41,318 nt of DNA from positions 1-41,318 of the forward strand of contig JBNGIO010005421.1 in assembly GCA_049999805.1 (NCBI GenBank). The letters are read 5' to 3'. The stretch is from Folioceros fuciformis. Its lineage: Eukaryota > Anthocerotophyta > Anthocerotopsida > Anthocerotales. Positions 30,104 through 40,630 of this stretch are shown here, one piece after another (within the stretch, counting starts at the first letter, position 1; each line of letters begins with the position of its first letter). A model generated the notes under the pieces. It made no database searches. It worked only from the letters and a program-made list of their open reading frames with translations, and had not been told where the DNA came from. Made by a program: the position numbers and the translations under genes.

Positions 30104-31904
30104 ATGGCTGAAAAGAAGCGCATCTCGGCGGCCTCCGCGAGGACTCATACCCGAGGGAAGAAGGGTTCGAGCAAAGGAAAAGAAGGTGAGCTCTTTAAGG
30201 GAATTTTACGGTTTGTAAGCTCCTGGACAAGGTGTGAGCATCTTTTACCTTGTTGTGCAAGTTGTCAAAGAAGGAATGTGTTGCCTCTCCATGATGTCCA
30301 ATGTTTCTGAAGCTGCCCGAATCGGAAGGGATCTCGTTCTTATCTGGTTGTGTAGTAAGGCTTCGTGTGGCATTATGGTCTAAGTGAACCCCTTCACTGA
30401 CACAATCTTCGAATTCGTGTCTGTTTGCTGGATGTGATGGCAGGAGGACTCTCTCTTCTTCCGCGGCAGTTGTTGCTTGTTGCTCTTGCAGTTGGGTTTG
30501 CAGGTGTGATTTATCTTTACTTCGTTCCTCCTGCACCTACTGTTGTTGGGACCCCAGGAGGCCCTCCTGTCACAGCGCCTCGAATCCGGCTTTCGGATGG
30601 GCGGTATTTGGCTTACCACGAGGGTGGTGTCCCCAAGGAAAGAGCTAAGGCCTTTGCCGTCACTTTGCATGGGTTTACAGGGTGTCGAACAGACCTATAT
30701 CCAGCTTCTAAGGTTCGTTGGTATACTTGTATGCGGTTGCGTTGGTGTGCTTTTGTGGTCATGTTGGTATCTGATCTCTTCAGCACAAAATTCGTCACAA
30801 GTGTAGGAACTTGTCGAGCGCGTAGAGTAGAGTCATGGTGTGTCGTGGTGCTATGCGGTTACAGGGAACTGTCAGTGTGATTGTATGTTGGTATGTACCA
30901 ATCCTTTGATTTCAACCTTCTGCAGGAGGTTTTCGAAAAGTTCGGTCTGTATCTCGTTTCTTTCGATAGACCTGGATATGGAGAGAGCGATCCTCATCCA
31001 GGACGCACTGCCAAGAGTGCAGCACAGGATGTGGATGAGCTTGCAGCTGCCTTGAATCTTGGGGATAAGTTTTACATTATATCTACCTCGATGGGAGGCA
31101 TGACAGCGTGGGGGTGCCTTAAGTACATCCAGCATAGGTATGTTATGTCCAGTACACGCACGGGCACGCTCTATGTTAAGAGCCTATCGACAGGATACCT
31201 GACACCTCACTCTCTTTCGTGGACAGAATTGCTGGAGTAGCAATGGAAGCTCCTGTCATCAACTTTTGGTGGAATGGCTTTCCCGCGAACGTGGCCAAGG
31301 AGGGATGGGACACCCAATACTGGAACGACAAGCTTGTCCTCTCAATCACCCATCATCTACCTTGGCTCCAGTACTGGTGGATGGCACAAAAGATTTTCCC
31401 AACATCCAGTGCAGTTCCTGGACGTGAACGTCGTTTAATGGGAACGGACATTAAAGTGCTGCAGTTGCTCAGGGAAAGGGGTGGCTTCGGTCCGGTGAGA
31501 AAATCCTGTCCTCCTACTTTACAACGCCGCAAGCAAATTCGTTCTGAAATGTGCTTGGTGAGTCTAGAAATCGCTTCTGTTTTGTGTGGCAGAGATTGAA
31601 GAACAATACCGTGCAAGGGGTTCACGAATCCCTCAACCGGGATCTCTTGGTCAGCTTTGGGAAGTGGCATTTTAGTCCTCTGGACTTGCACAATCCGTTC
31701 ATCCCAGTTCACGTATGGCAGGGGGATGAAGATTACCTAGTTCCTGTCGTGTTGCAGAGGTACATTGCTTCACAGCTCCCCTGGATAGACTATCACGAGT
31801 TGCCCAAGCATGGCCACATCCTCCAATTTGTCCCTGGTGTTGCCGATCAGATCGTTACCACTCTTTTGTCTGACAAGATGGAGGACAGAGAAATAGATAA
31901 GTAG
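30104..31904 (+). CDS. Membrane-anchored alpha/beta hydrolase
   Basis: Five exons (30104-30185, 30444-30712, 30926-31137, 31227-31494, 31593-31904) give 380 aa. A short basic N-terminus (MAEKKRISAASART) precedes a membrane segment (LLLVALAVGFAGVIYLYFV, about residues 37-55) and a Pro-rich linker. The hydrolase fold follows: RIRLSDGRYLAYHEGG, VTLHGFTGCRTDLYP (oxyanion HGF), DRPGYGESDPHPGRTAKS, ISTSMGG (Ser172 nucleophile), VHVWQGDEDYLVP (Asp324) and HELPKHGHILQF (His352). The pattern matches a plant-wide family of uncharacterised hydrolases related to At3g03230-type proteins, recalled from memory. The nucleophile elbow is STSMG rather than GxSxG, a known variation in this group. The substrate is unknown. 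Confidence 0.88.
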
Positions 31905-32455
31905 TCGACGGGGCAGATTTTGTTAAACAGTGAAAGAAAATCACTAAGCGGACTGGGCTGATTGGGTAAACAGGGCATTAGGTAGGTGGGAAGTCGACTG
32001 GGTAGAATTGAGGTGAACTGGGAAACAGGTCGGGAGTCCCCTAGGAAGATTTTGGTACACGCAGACTCTGCAGGGTTTGCTTCTTTGCTGGGCTGCTTGT
32101 TTCGCCTTGTTGGAGTATCGATAGCCCTTGTCATCCTCTAAGTCAACTATTTAATATGCTGAGAGAGCTCGGTCTTTTATTTCACTCTTCTCCTCCTCTC
32201 CGTGACATGAGAGATGAGGACGTTTTTCTCACGAAACATTGCCTGGTTGTGTGACCAGGGCCTGCTTTTGATTTCTGTCTGTCATTGTTTAGCTACCACT
32301 GGAAATGGACACAAGGGGATTAAGCATCCTCTGTTTAAATCGGTACTGCTATGGATCCCTGAAGAGAAGATGCCTTAGCAGCAGCGTATAGCTCGAAACG
32401 TCATGGTACAAATTGTTCAGCACCGATGAACTCCAGTTTCATTAGGTTCTGTTAT
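31905..32455. other. 3' flank of the hydrolase gene
   Basis: No gene is seen. A purine/GT-rich stretch with repeated GACTGGG words (31945-32010) is probably the 3' untranslated region. Confidence 0.4.
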
Positions 32456-33130
32456 CCGTCATCGTTAGATTAGGGCTTCTTATCATCCAATTATTCGATT
32501 ACGGATCTTATGAATCGATCGTCCCATTAGGGCTTCCTATCAGTCATCGTGTGATTGGGCTTTTTCATTAGTCATCGTTTGATTAGGGTCTGGTATCAGC
32601 CATCGTTTTACTAGCCAGCCCCATCGTTTGATTAGGGCTTTTTTAGTCATCGTTGATTAGGGCTTTTTTAGTCATCGTTTGATGAGGGCTTTTTTAATCA
32701 TCGTTTGATGAGGGCTTTTTTAGTCCATCGTTTGATGAGGGCTTCTTTAGTCCATCGTTTGATTAGGGCTTTTTTAGTCCATCGTTTGATTAGGGCTTTT
32801 TTAGTCATCGTTTGATTAGGGCTTTTTTAGTCATCGTTCGATTAGGGTTTCGTTTCACACAATCGATCGATTAGGGCTTTTTATCACTCAATCGTTCGAT
32901 TAGGGCTTTTTATCACTCAATCGGTCGATTAGGATTTTTATCACTCATCGTTCGATTAGGGTTTGCTATCAATTAGGATTTGCTATGAGTCGTCGTGTGA
33001 TTAGGGCTTTCTATCAGTCAGTGCTTGATTAGGGCCCCCCAGCAGTCCTTGTTTGACTAGGGTCTGGCATGAGTCATGAGGAACTGTTATGAGTCATTGT
33101 TTGATTATGGTTTGTGTGAGTCAAGGTTTG
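32456..33130 (+). repeat. Minisatellite with TTAGGG core
   Basis: About 25 degenerate units of roughly 22-30 bases of the form TCATCGTTTGATTAGGGCTT followed by a T run and AGTCC or AGTC. The middle (32640-32850) is the most regular; both ends are more degenerate. Every unit carries GATTAGGGCTT or a near variant. Confidence 0.95.
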
Positions 33131-33309
33131 ATTGTGGCCCTCATCCGTCATCGTCTTAAACACCAGCTTTGCTTCGCTTGTTGTTGTCTCTATACCAACA
33201 CAAAGCAGCCTGCTGTTGGAATAGTCTTCAAACCCGGACCGACATCAAATCAAAACACCGCGACATCACTAAAGTACAAAGTGACCACCCTATAACCACA
33301 GGGTACTAA

Positions 33310-33900
33310 CCTAACAACCTAAAGCACCAAGAGACCTGGGAACCTTTTCAAAAGCCAAACCTCGAAACCTAAAACCAGAAGACCAACCTCGAAACCTAAA
33401 ACACCAAAAGACCAACCTCGAAACCTAAAGCACCAATGACCAATCTGGCAACCTAAAACACCAAGAGACCAACCTAGCAAAATCAAGAGACTAACCTAGC
33501 NNNNNNNNNNTAAAACACCAAGAGACCAACCTAGCAAAATCAAGAGACTAACCTAGCAAATTAAAACACCAAGAGACCAACCTGGAAACTCAAAACACCA
33601 AGAGACCAACCTGGAAACCCAAAACACCAAGAGACCAGCCTAGCAACCCTAGCTACACCAAGAGATCAACCTAATAACCCTAGCTACAGCAATAGACCAA
33701 CCTAGCAACCTGAAACAAAAAGAGACCAACCTAGCAACCTCAAACGCCAAGACAACAAGAAACCAACCTAGCAACCTTAAACACCAAGAGACCAACCTAG
33801 CAGCCTCAAACACCAAGAGACCACCCTAGGACACAAAGAAACTATCCTAACAACTTAAAACGCCAAGAGACCACCCTAGGACACAAAGAGGCCAACCTTA
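33310..33900 (+). repeat. Second minisatellite, CCAAGAGACCAACCT type
   Basis: About 20 units of roughly 27-30 bases, AACACCAAGAGACCAACCTA followed by GCAACCTAA or variants. A ten-N gap lies inside (33501-33510). The sequence 33454-33500 is repeated exactly at 33511-33557 on the other side of the gap. Confidence 0.95.
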
Positions 33901-35321
33901 GGTGAGCTGTTGGTGTAGCTCCACACAAAGAGACAGTAACCCAACATGAGCTCCTATGAAATCCACAGTGAGCTCCCTTGTGAGAGCAGCACATAGCTTC
34001 CATGCCCGACTGATCGAACCTTCGCTGAAAAGGAAATCTGATGACTTGTGCAAGCGAATTCACAAGCTTGTCTCGGTCTGAAACATCAAAGAAAACGGCA
34101 GCAGATCCAGTCGCCTCTCCGTTTCGGGATGAGACGCGATTTTCAGCACAGGAACTGGACAAGTTCTTGCAAGTTCTTCCTTCGTCTCCGACGAAAGAAT
34201 TCCTTTTGGGCCCCGACAGATTGATGATCCTACCGTCGCGTGTGAAGCCCTACCTGGCTATCCAGTACTTTGTGAACACCACTTGCATCTCCCGTCTTAG
34301 CAGGAAACTGCTGTGGCCTGATGCAGGCCTGGCATTGTCCACAGCATCGTGCAAGCCACTGCAAGAGCCCGTGCTTTATAGCTTGGATGTCTTGATGAAG
34401 CTGGAGACGAGAAGCCTGTTGGATCTCTATCATGGGTGTGCATGATGGGATCCTGTAGTGCCTGACAGTCCTCAGCCCGACCCGACGTTGAAAGCCCGAG
34501 ATCGGTGATGGTGAAAGCTTACTTATTAATTAGCCTCGCTTTGTTCCGGCCGAATCCCTGCACAGGAGAAGAGACGAATTCGAAGTCGGGCCGTTCCAAC
34601 TGCGCATTAATAGTTGCACAGCAGTACAGCAGCGGACACAGTCCCTTGTGCAGATGTCGATCGGTCGGAAGAGAAGACGAAGTCCCATGGATGGATGTCA
34701 CTCGTTCAAAAGAGAGAGGACGAAGATCAGTATCTGCTGCTCGTCCAAACGCGTCAGAGGACGAAGACCCAATGGAGATGTCAGGACGAGGTCCCATTCC
34801 CATGTCCTGCTGTCACCCGTTCAAACGAGGACAGCACAGAAGTCAAAGCTGGTGGGTTGCAACGGCTTAAATGTGCACTTCAAGCGGATATTTGAATTTC
34901 AAAGCTGTTTTCTTCTGACAATGCGTCGCAGGCTGCAGGCGCATTCTATGCTCCCCCTGCAGGATCCTAGAGCCTAGACATTATGGGATTAGAACCTAGT
35001 GTACCTCCACCAGTACTACTCCAGTCAAGCAGTCACCTTCTAGACGCTGATATGATGCAACTGGTATACACTATCCACTGGCTGCAGTAATCTACACTCC
35101 CCAGCTTGCCAAGCGTGTCTAGGCGGGCAATATAAACCTTGAGCGGATCATCAATGCCTAATCCTGTGCCAGCTTGGGGACATTTCGTTGCCCCCATCCA
35201 CACATCCTTTAGAGGAAACGAGCTCGAAAACAACGACCGATGGCCACCACCAGCAACAGCAGGCTTGTGTCTTGCACTGGCTGCTTGACTCCTATGGACG
35301 CTGGCAGGTCTGCACCAAGCC
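33901..35321. other. Unassigned region with one orphan ORF and a short duplication
   Basis: 34041-34445 (plus) is an open frame of 134 codons (SLSRSETSKKTAADPVASPF ... LLDLYHGCA) without a recognisable domain, signal peptide or membrane segment; I would not call it a gene on this evidence. At 34675-34720 and 34783-34830 two similar blocks (GTCCCAT, TGTCAC, CGTTCAAA, GAGGAC) form a degenerate direct repeat. Nothing else is identifiable. Confidence 0.35.
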
Positions 35322-35869
35322 AACGGATCCTGCTACAACGGCAAGGGAGACCTCATATTCACCAAGTACTGGGTCGTAAGGGATTGTTCCAGGACGAACG
35401 AGACGGACGAGGACGATTATCACCCTGAGTGGACCCAAAACTAAGGCGATCGTCGGGGGAGACGGCAAGACCATCGTCAGGGTGGATGTCAATACCTACG
35501 GCAAGCGTGTGGAGGAAGGAACGTGCCTTCTCAGCAATGGGGACCTCATCAACGCGGGCAGCGCGTCGGACGTGTTTGAGATCCTTGACAGGTCCAATTA
35601 CCCTTTCGGACAATGCGCGTTCTCAAACGCGCTGGTGCCGTATGTGAGTGTGGCCACCGTCGATCTCCCCCTCACCAAGCTCTATGTTCGGGAGCTGCAT
35701 AATGTGAGACTTCGCAATGGAAAAATCCACAGCGGATGCGTCCGGGTGCAGTTGCCACATCGATTTCTTCGTCAAGTTCTTCACACACTACAAGGCACTG
35801 GATGACGTTCTGCCTGACACCGCCCATTCCGTGATCGAGCCTGATTGCCACATCCTCTCCTACACTTGA
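35322..35869 (+). pseudogene. Broken secreted 3D-like domain gene, relative of the kinase ectodomain
   Basis: Three frame pieces match the ectodomain of the downstream kinase in order: SCYNGKGDLIFTKYWVVRDC (from 35328), then after a one-base shift near 35430 SGPKTKAIVGGDGKTIVRVD, GTCLLSNGDLINAG, NYPFGQCAFSNALVPYVSVA and KIHSGCVRV, then after a second shift with loss of about ten codons near 35753 CHIDFFVKFFTHYKALDDVL ... HILSYT and a stop at 35869. The stop falls where the domain ends, so the ancestor may have been a secreted protein without kinase, or the rest is lost. The frame is closed just upstream (stop near 35289), and no signal peptide is found. Confidence 0.75.
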
Positions 35870-37094
35870 TCCGATCTTGTCTGAAGGTCTGCATAGCTGT
35901 GTGCAAGCGTAGCCTTTGACAATTAGAAAAGATGGGCTAGAGGGGCACTATCAAGCTAGCTAGCTAGCTATGGAAAACAGACCACGAAGGTGAGGCAGAT
36001 TGGGAGCAAAGTGCCTTGGATGTTCATGAAGCTTTGTGCCCATGAAGTGGGTCTTGCAAGCTCAGTCTAAGAGCAGAATTAGGCCGCCATACCCACTTTA
36101 ACTTAAGCTCCTTCACCCACCATTAGATCAAGGTTGTCAGAACTCGGATTGCGAGGGAGGCATAGGAAAGGTAAGAACATGCAAGTGTCTTAAGAGGGAC
36201 CTGTGCAGTATCCCGTTCTCCACAAACTACCATAGTCGTGGGTGATGGCCTCGTTTAACACAGTCTGCTATCGCCTTGCTTAACATACGATCATGAACTC
36301 GTAAATGATTGCCTTGCTTAACATACGATCATGAACTCGTAAATGAATCTCTCTCCATATCGACAGAGCCCCATTGATCAGTGGAGCATGATGTGTGACG
36401 ATGATTATAGGATGATGTACGACGATTTAATTCAAGCAGGTTCATGGAGAAATATTTCCTCATGCTTCATAACTTGCGCCGTTCCGCGTGCTTGCACTGC
36501 CACAACTGTGTGCTGCTCATAGGCTGGATCCTCGAGGACGCCATTTAGCAGGGAAGTATTAGACTGTCTGTGCAGCATCCTCGGCTAGGTCACCGGCAAG
36601 ATATCTATGTACGTGTACGTAGCAGGGAAACCTTTATATGTATATCAGACTGGAGTCCGAGCAGCTCGATGTGACAGCACCGCAGACACGATAGAACTGG
36701 TACCTATCTACAGTTGACGAGCAGTAGCTTGAAAGGCGTGTTAAGCATGAGCTAAGACGAGTACTGTACTTCTCTGTTTCCTTAAGATGGTGCACCTGGT
36801 TCTAATGCTCCGTTGGATTGTGGGCTTGGCGGGTCGATTCTGCTGTTGCTTACCCCTTGAAGACGATGCTCAATCTGATCAGTGGTACTCTTAGACCCTT
36901 GGCTGTGTACATCAAAGCAGCGACTGATGGTTACGTGCTGGCAGCAGCCACTCAGAGGTGTGGATGTCTCTGGCCGTCATCCTTTGACCATCAGAATTAT
37001 CTTCAAGACTGGATGTCTGCTGGATGTACCGGGCCTCAAGGCTGTAACTGCTCGATGTATTCTGGGTTCCTGAGACCGCCAATTTGCATCCAGG
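35870..37094. other. Intergenic and kinase upstream region
   Basis: 1.2 kb without a supported gene. A short direct repeat (TGCTTAACATACGATCATGA) occurs at about 36277 and 36315. The part near 36800-37094 probably is leader of the receptor kinase; the frame 36818-37174 has Cys residues but no family match. Confidence 0.45.
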
Positions 37095-39593
37095 ATGAAG
37101 TGGTTTTGTTGGGTTGTTCTGGTCTTGGCATACCAGATTATCCCACCGCATTGGAGAATCGATGCACAGGATGATCTGGTTCCCACCTGCTACACTCAAG
37201 GAGCCAAAAATGCGACTTTGGATTTCTACTGGATCGCAAAAGAGGGAACCGAAGACGCCCAATCCTACTGGGCACCCCGTCTCCACCTGGGATCAGGGCC
37301 GAAAAACAACACTCTCGTGGCTGACGACGGCTCTTTGATTGCGATGGTAGACACAGCCACTGAAGGCAGGTGCTTGGACTTGGGTACTTGCCTTCTTGAT
37401 AATGGGCAACTCATCAACCTTGGCTTCACCTCTAGTACCTTCCGGTTTCTGGACAAGACAAATTTCCCTTTCGGCATCGGCTTCTGGAGCAATCCTCTTG
37501 TGCCATTCGTTAGTGTGGGAAATCAATTGCCGTTCCATACGACTCTGTGTATCAAGGAGCTGGAAAACTGGAAGCTTCCCAACAACAAGACGCACAATGG
37601 ATGCGTTCGTGTAGACGACTACAGTGGAAACGACATGTCTGAAGCCTGTCATGTGACGTTCTTTGTGCTGGAGTTTGCTTTCTTCGATCGGATGCTGGCT
37701 GCCAACCTCCCGACAAAAGTCACTGCAAGTATCTGTCGTTGCAAGATCCTGGACTACACAACCCAAGACATGTATGCGTTTGTGGATGGTAAACGTGAAG
37801 CTTCTACCTTTTGCACACACAACCTGTTTGAGCAGGTTGGAGACGTGCATTCAAGGAACAATTCTCTGTGACGGGGATCATGATGTTTTTGGATGTGCGG
37901 ACGTTTTTGTCTTGCAGTTGGTCCACCTTCGAAAGGATCATCACACGTAATAGTGTGGGTGGGCGTTGCATTGGGTGTTGTACTTTTGCTGGCTATGGTG
38001 GGCCTCCTGGGCTTCTGTTGCCTGAAGACGAAGTGCTGTCACGAGCAGATCGAGCACCTCTCATTGATGTCGGGCCGTAGAGATGTGGAAGGTGAAGACG
38101 AGAAGCACCTTACTTGTAACCATCTGGAGTAACAAGAATACTTTGTGCTCGTCAGATTCATCTCCAAAGTATGGCTACCTGGCAGGACCGGAGGATGCGT
38201 CCGTTTCCTCAGCTCACAAAGACCTCGGAGCCGGTCTCCAAATGTTTTCCCTCAGCTCTATGCAGTTAGCTACAGCGAGATTCAATGTTCGAAACAAGCT
38301 GGGCGAAGGAGGCTTTGGTGTTGTATACAAGGTGCGTAAAGAGTTGCAGCAATGACATCGGGCTCAAGCAGCATTCCTAACTACATGTCTATGTTGGGGG
38401 GTTGTTCTTCTCCTTGGCAGGGAGTTTTGCCGGATGGGACAGAAGTGGCAGTGAAGCAAATGGCAAAGACCGGTTCCTCAAGGCAAGGAACACCCGAGTT
38501 CATGAATGAGGTGGCTCTAATCGGACAGTCACAGCATAGGAACTTGGTGAGGCTTTACGGGTACTGTCTAGAAGGTGAAGAGAGGCTGTTGGTGTACGAA
38601 TTCATGGAAAAGGGAAACCTCCATCAAGCACTTTTTGGTACCCTTAAAAGCTGCATAGCTTCATTCATCGACACAAGTCATGGAGCTGTTCCTTCTCTTA
38701 AGCATGATAAGCTGAGATTTTCTATTATCTGCAGAGCAGGAGCGGCTTCCGCTCTCCTGGAAGGCTCGTTTCAACATCATTCTGGGAACTGCCAAAGGTC
38801 TGGCCTACCTTCATCAAAGCCAAAGAAGGATAGTCCATCGTGATATCAAGGCCAGCAATGTGCTCCTAGACAAACATCTGCAGCCAAAAATATCTGATTT
38901 CGGGCTTGCCAAGTTCTTTCTGGAAGAAAAAAGTCATGTCAGTACCAGGGTTGCCGGCACCGTGTAAGCAATGCACCTCTCTTAAGCATCACATAGTTAC
39001 TGAACTGGATCTTGAAAGGTCCCTCTTCACCACTTGGTGTTGGTTGATGCCGTGTGCACTCAGAGGCTACCTTGCACCTGAATACGCCTTGACGGGGCAG
39101 CTCACAGAGAAAGCAGACATCTTCAGCTTTGGAGTGCTGGTTTTGGAAGTGGTCAGTGGTCGAAGAAACTTGGATTTCAGAAACACCAATGCACCAGTGT
39201 TTCTGCTTGAATGGGTAGAATTCCAGATATAACCCAGAACCCATACACAATGCACTCAATATTCATCCCGCATCGAAACACTAACAAGCCCTGAACCTGC
39301 AGGCATGGGACAGGTACGAAGAAGGTGAACCTCAAGACACCCTCGACCCCAGGATTAAGGACGACCCTGAAGCTGCACCCGAGGAAGTCTTCAAGTTGGT
39401 GCATATTGCTCTTCTCTGTGCACAAGGAACACCCCAGAGGCGGCCCAGCATCAAAGAAGTCATTTCTATGTTGGAGGGCCACACTGAATGTACCTCAGAG
39501 CCATCCAGGCCTGAATTTCTGAAAAACACTTCTTCCATCCTGCAGTCCAGTAGTTTCGTGGAAGGTTGGCAGTTTTTGCAACCTCGTACATAA
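37095..39593 (+). CDS. Receptor-like kinase with 3D/double-psi-barrel-like ectodomain
   Basis: Seven exons (37095-37788, 37918-38091, 38156-38331, 38421-38637, 38735-38963, 39064-39214, 39303-39593) give 643 aa. [15 protein letters not shown] starts a signal peptide (about 1-24). The ectodomain (30-230) reads [78 protein letters not shown] and CRCKILDY, resembling secreted 3D/RlpA-like double-psi beta-barrel proteins. One helix (242-267) crosses the membrane. The Ser/Thr kinase is complete: [10 protein letters not shown] (339-348), VAVK (Lys360), HRDIKASN (Asp457), DFGLAK (Asp475), [13 protein letters not shown], and [14 protein letters not shown] near the end. Its style matches the DUF26/SD1-like receptor kinases of plants. 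The ligand is unknown; a wall-sugar or apoplastic ligand is a guess. The broken relative lies 1.2 kb upstream. Confidence 0.85.
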
Positions 39594-39720
39594 GTACAGA
39601 TCGGAATGCTGGCTGTGAATCCAGTCCTAGAACGATGTGCACCAACATCCGGAACAGTCTCATTGTTCCCTGTGTACAAGTCGTAAGCTAAGCCCAGTCG
39701 GTTCATTTTTATAGCTTCAA

Positions 39721-39920
39721 GCAACACAAGAGTTCCAAGCTTTAAGCAACACAAGAGTTCCAAGCTTCAAGCAACACAAGAGCTCCAAGCTTCAAGCAAC
39801 ACAAGAGCTCCAAGCTTCAAGCAACACAAGAGTTCCAAGCTTCAAGCAAAACAAGAGCTCCAAGCTTCAAGCAACACAAGAGTTCCAAGCTTCAAGCAAA
39901 ACAAGAGCTCCAAGCTTCAA
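39721..39920 (+). repeat. 25-bp tandem array behind the kinase
   Basis: Eight full units of GCAACACAAGAGTTCCAAGC followed by TTCAA, with AGTTCC/AGCTCC and CAACAC/CAAAAC variants that alternate in the later units, suggesting expansion in pairs. Each unit except the first contains a HindIII site. It begins about 130 bases after the kinase stop and may lie in its 3' untranslated region. Confidence 0.97.
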
Positions 39921-40159
39921 GCAACACCAGGCCATGAAACAAAAGGCACAGCAACCATCCCGTCTACAAAGATGGGTGCTGTTCCTTCCACATTTCATCA
40001 ACATATATTATTTAAAAATCATTAATTAATACTTTTAATCTAATGCTTAAGAATCTCCATGTTGTAAAGAATTTTCCATCTCATATGCATGCGAGCAGCT
40101 CTCTCTCAAGAGATCCTTCTTGATTCAAGTTAAAGCCTCATATCATCCTCCACCTCTCC

Positions 40160-40630
40160 ATGGCGAGATTACAAACTATGTTTATCTTGATGTTGTTTCA
40201 CACTTTAGTCCATTGTAAGCAATCTTCCGAAACACAAACCATACATCTTGTCGACTTCAATTCATGGATGCTAATGGAGCAAGACTGTGGATACAACACA
40301 AATGTATTCTCACCAGAGGACCCAATACTCCGTCAACTTCCACTTATGCTAATAAAGTTAGCTTTGCGAGGAGCAGACAAAGCTGTGAGGTTGAAGAGAA
40401 ACTACTATATGACAGAATATGCACTTATGGGAGTGGAATCTAGCTTATTTTGGGGCATGGCTGGGTGTGAGAATAATCCGCCTTTCGAAAAATGCCTTAA
40501 TTGTCTTCTCTATGTTTCAAGCGCCATTCAGAATGCTTGCCCAATGGCAAAAGAAGCTCATTATGTGGTGTTTGATTGTCATATTTATTATTCTTTTTTA
40601 TTGAAATGCTATCCTCCAAAAACTACATGA
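40160..40630 (+). CDS. Secreted single Gnk2 (DUF26) domain protein
   Basis: The 156-aa frame starts MARLQTMFILMLFHTLVHCK, a clear signal peptide, with the start at the first ATG. One Gnk2 domain follows with the diagnostic Cys-x8-Cys-x2-Cys motif (GCENNPPFEKCLNCL) and then SAIQNACP and VVFDCHIYYSFLLKCY. Proteins with one such domain, like ginkbilobin-2, are apoplastic lectin-like defence proteins; double domains are found in plasmodesmata proteins and in CRK kinases. The usual N-terminal Cys of the family appears as DCGYNTN. No kinase or membrane helix follows. It lies in AT-rich DNA with A/T-rich codons, unlike its neighbours. No intron is needed. Confidence 0.8.
   Translation: MARLQTMFILMLFHTLVHCKQSSETQTIHLVDFNSWMLMEQDCGYNTNVFSPEDPILRQLPLMLIKLALRGADKAVRLKRNYYMTEYALMGVESSLFWGMAGCENNPPFEKCLNCLLYVSSAIQNACPMAKEAHYVVFDCHIYYSFLLKCYPPKTT

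Noticed and set aside
32365-32405. Hammerhead-ribozyme-like words CTGAAGA and CGAAAC
   Set aside because: The two core words occur at a fitting distance, but the intervening bases do not pair into a convincing stem II and no third stem with a UH cleavage site is evident.
32456-33900. CRISPR array
   Set aside because: Units are head-to-tail degenerate minisatellites without unique spacers, and the DNA is eukaryotic.
37869-37871. Stop codon as the true end of a secreted protein at 37095-37871
   Set aside because: A good GTAAAC donor at 37789 in the right phase joins to the membrane-helix exon and the whole downstream kinase stays in frame over six junctions; an alternative unspliced short form remains possible.
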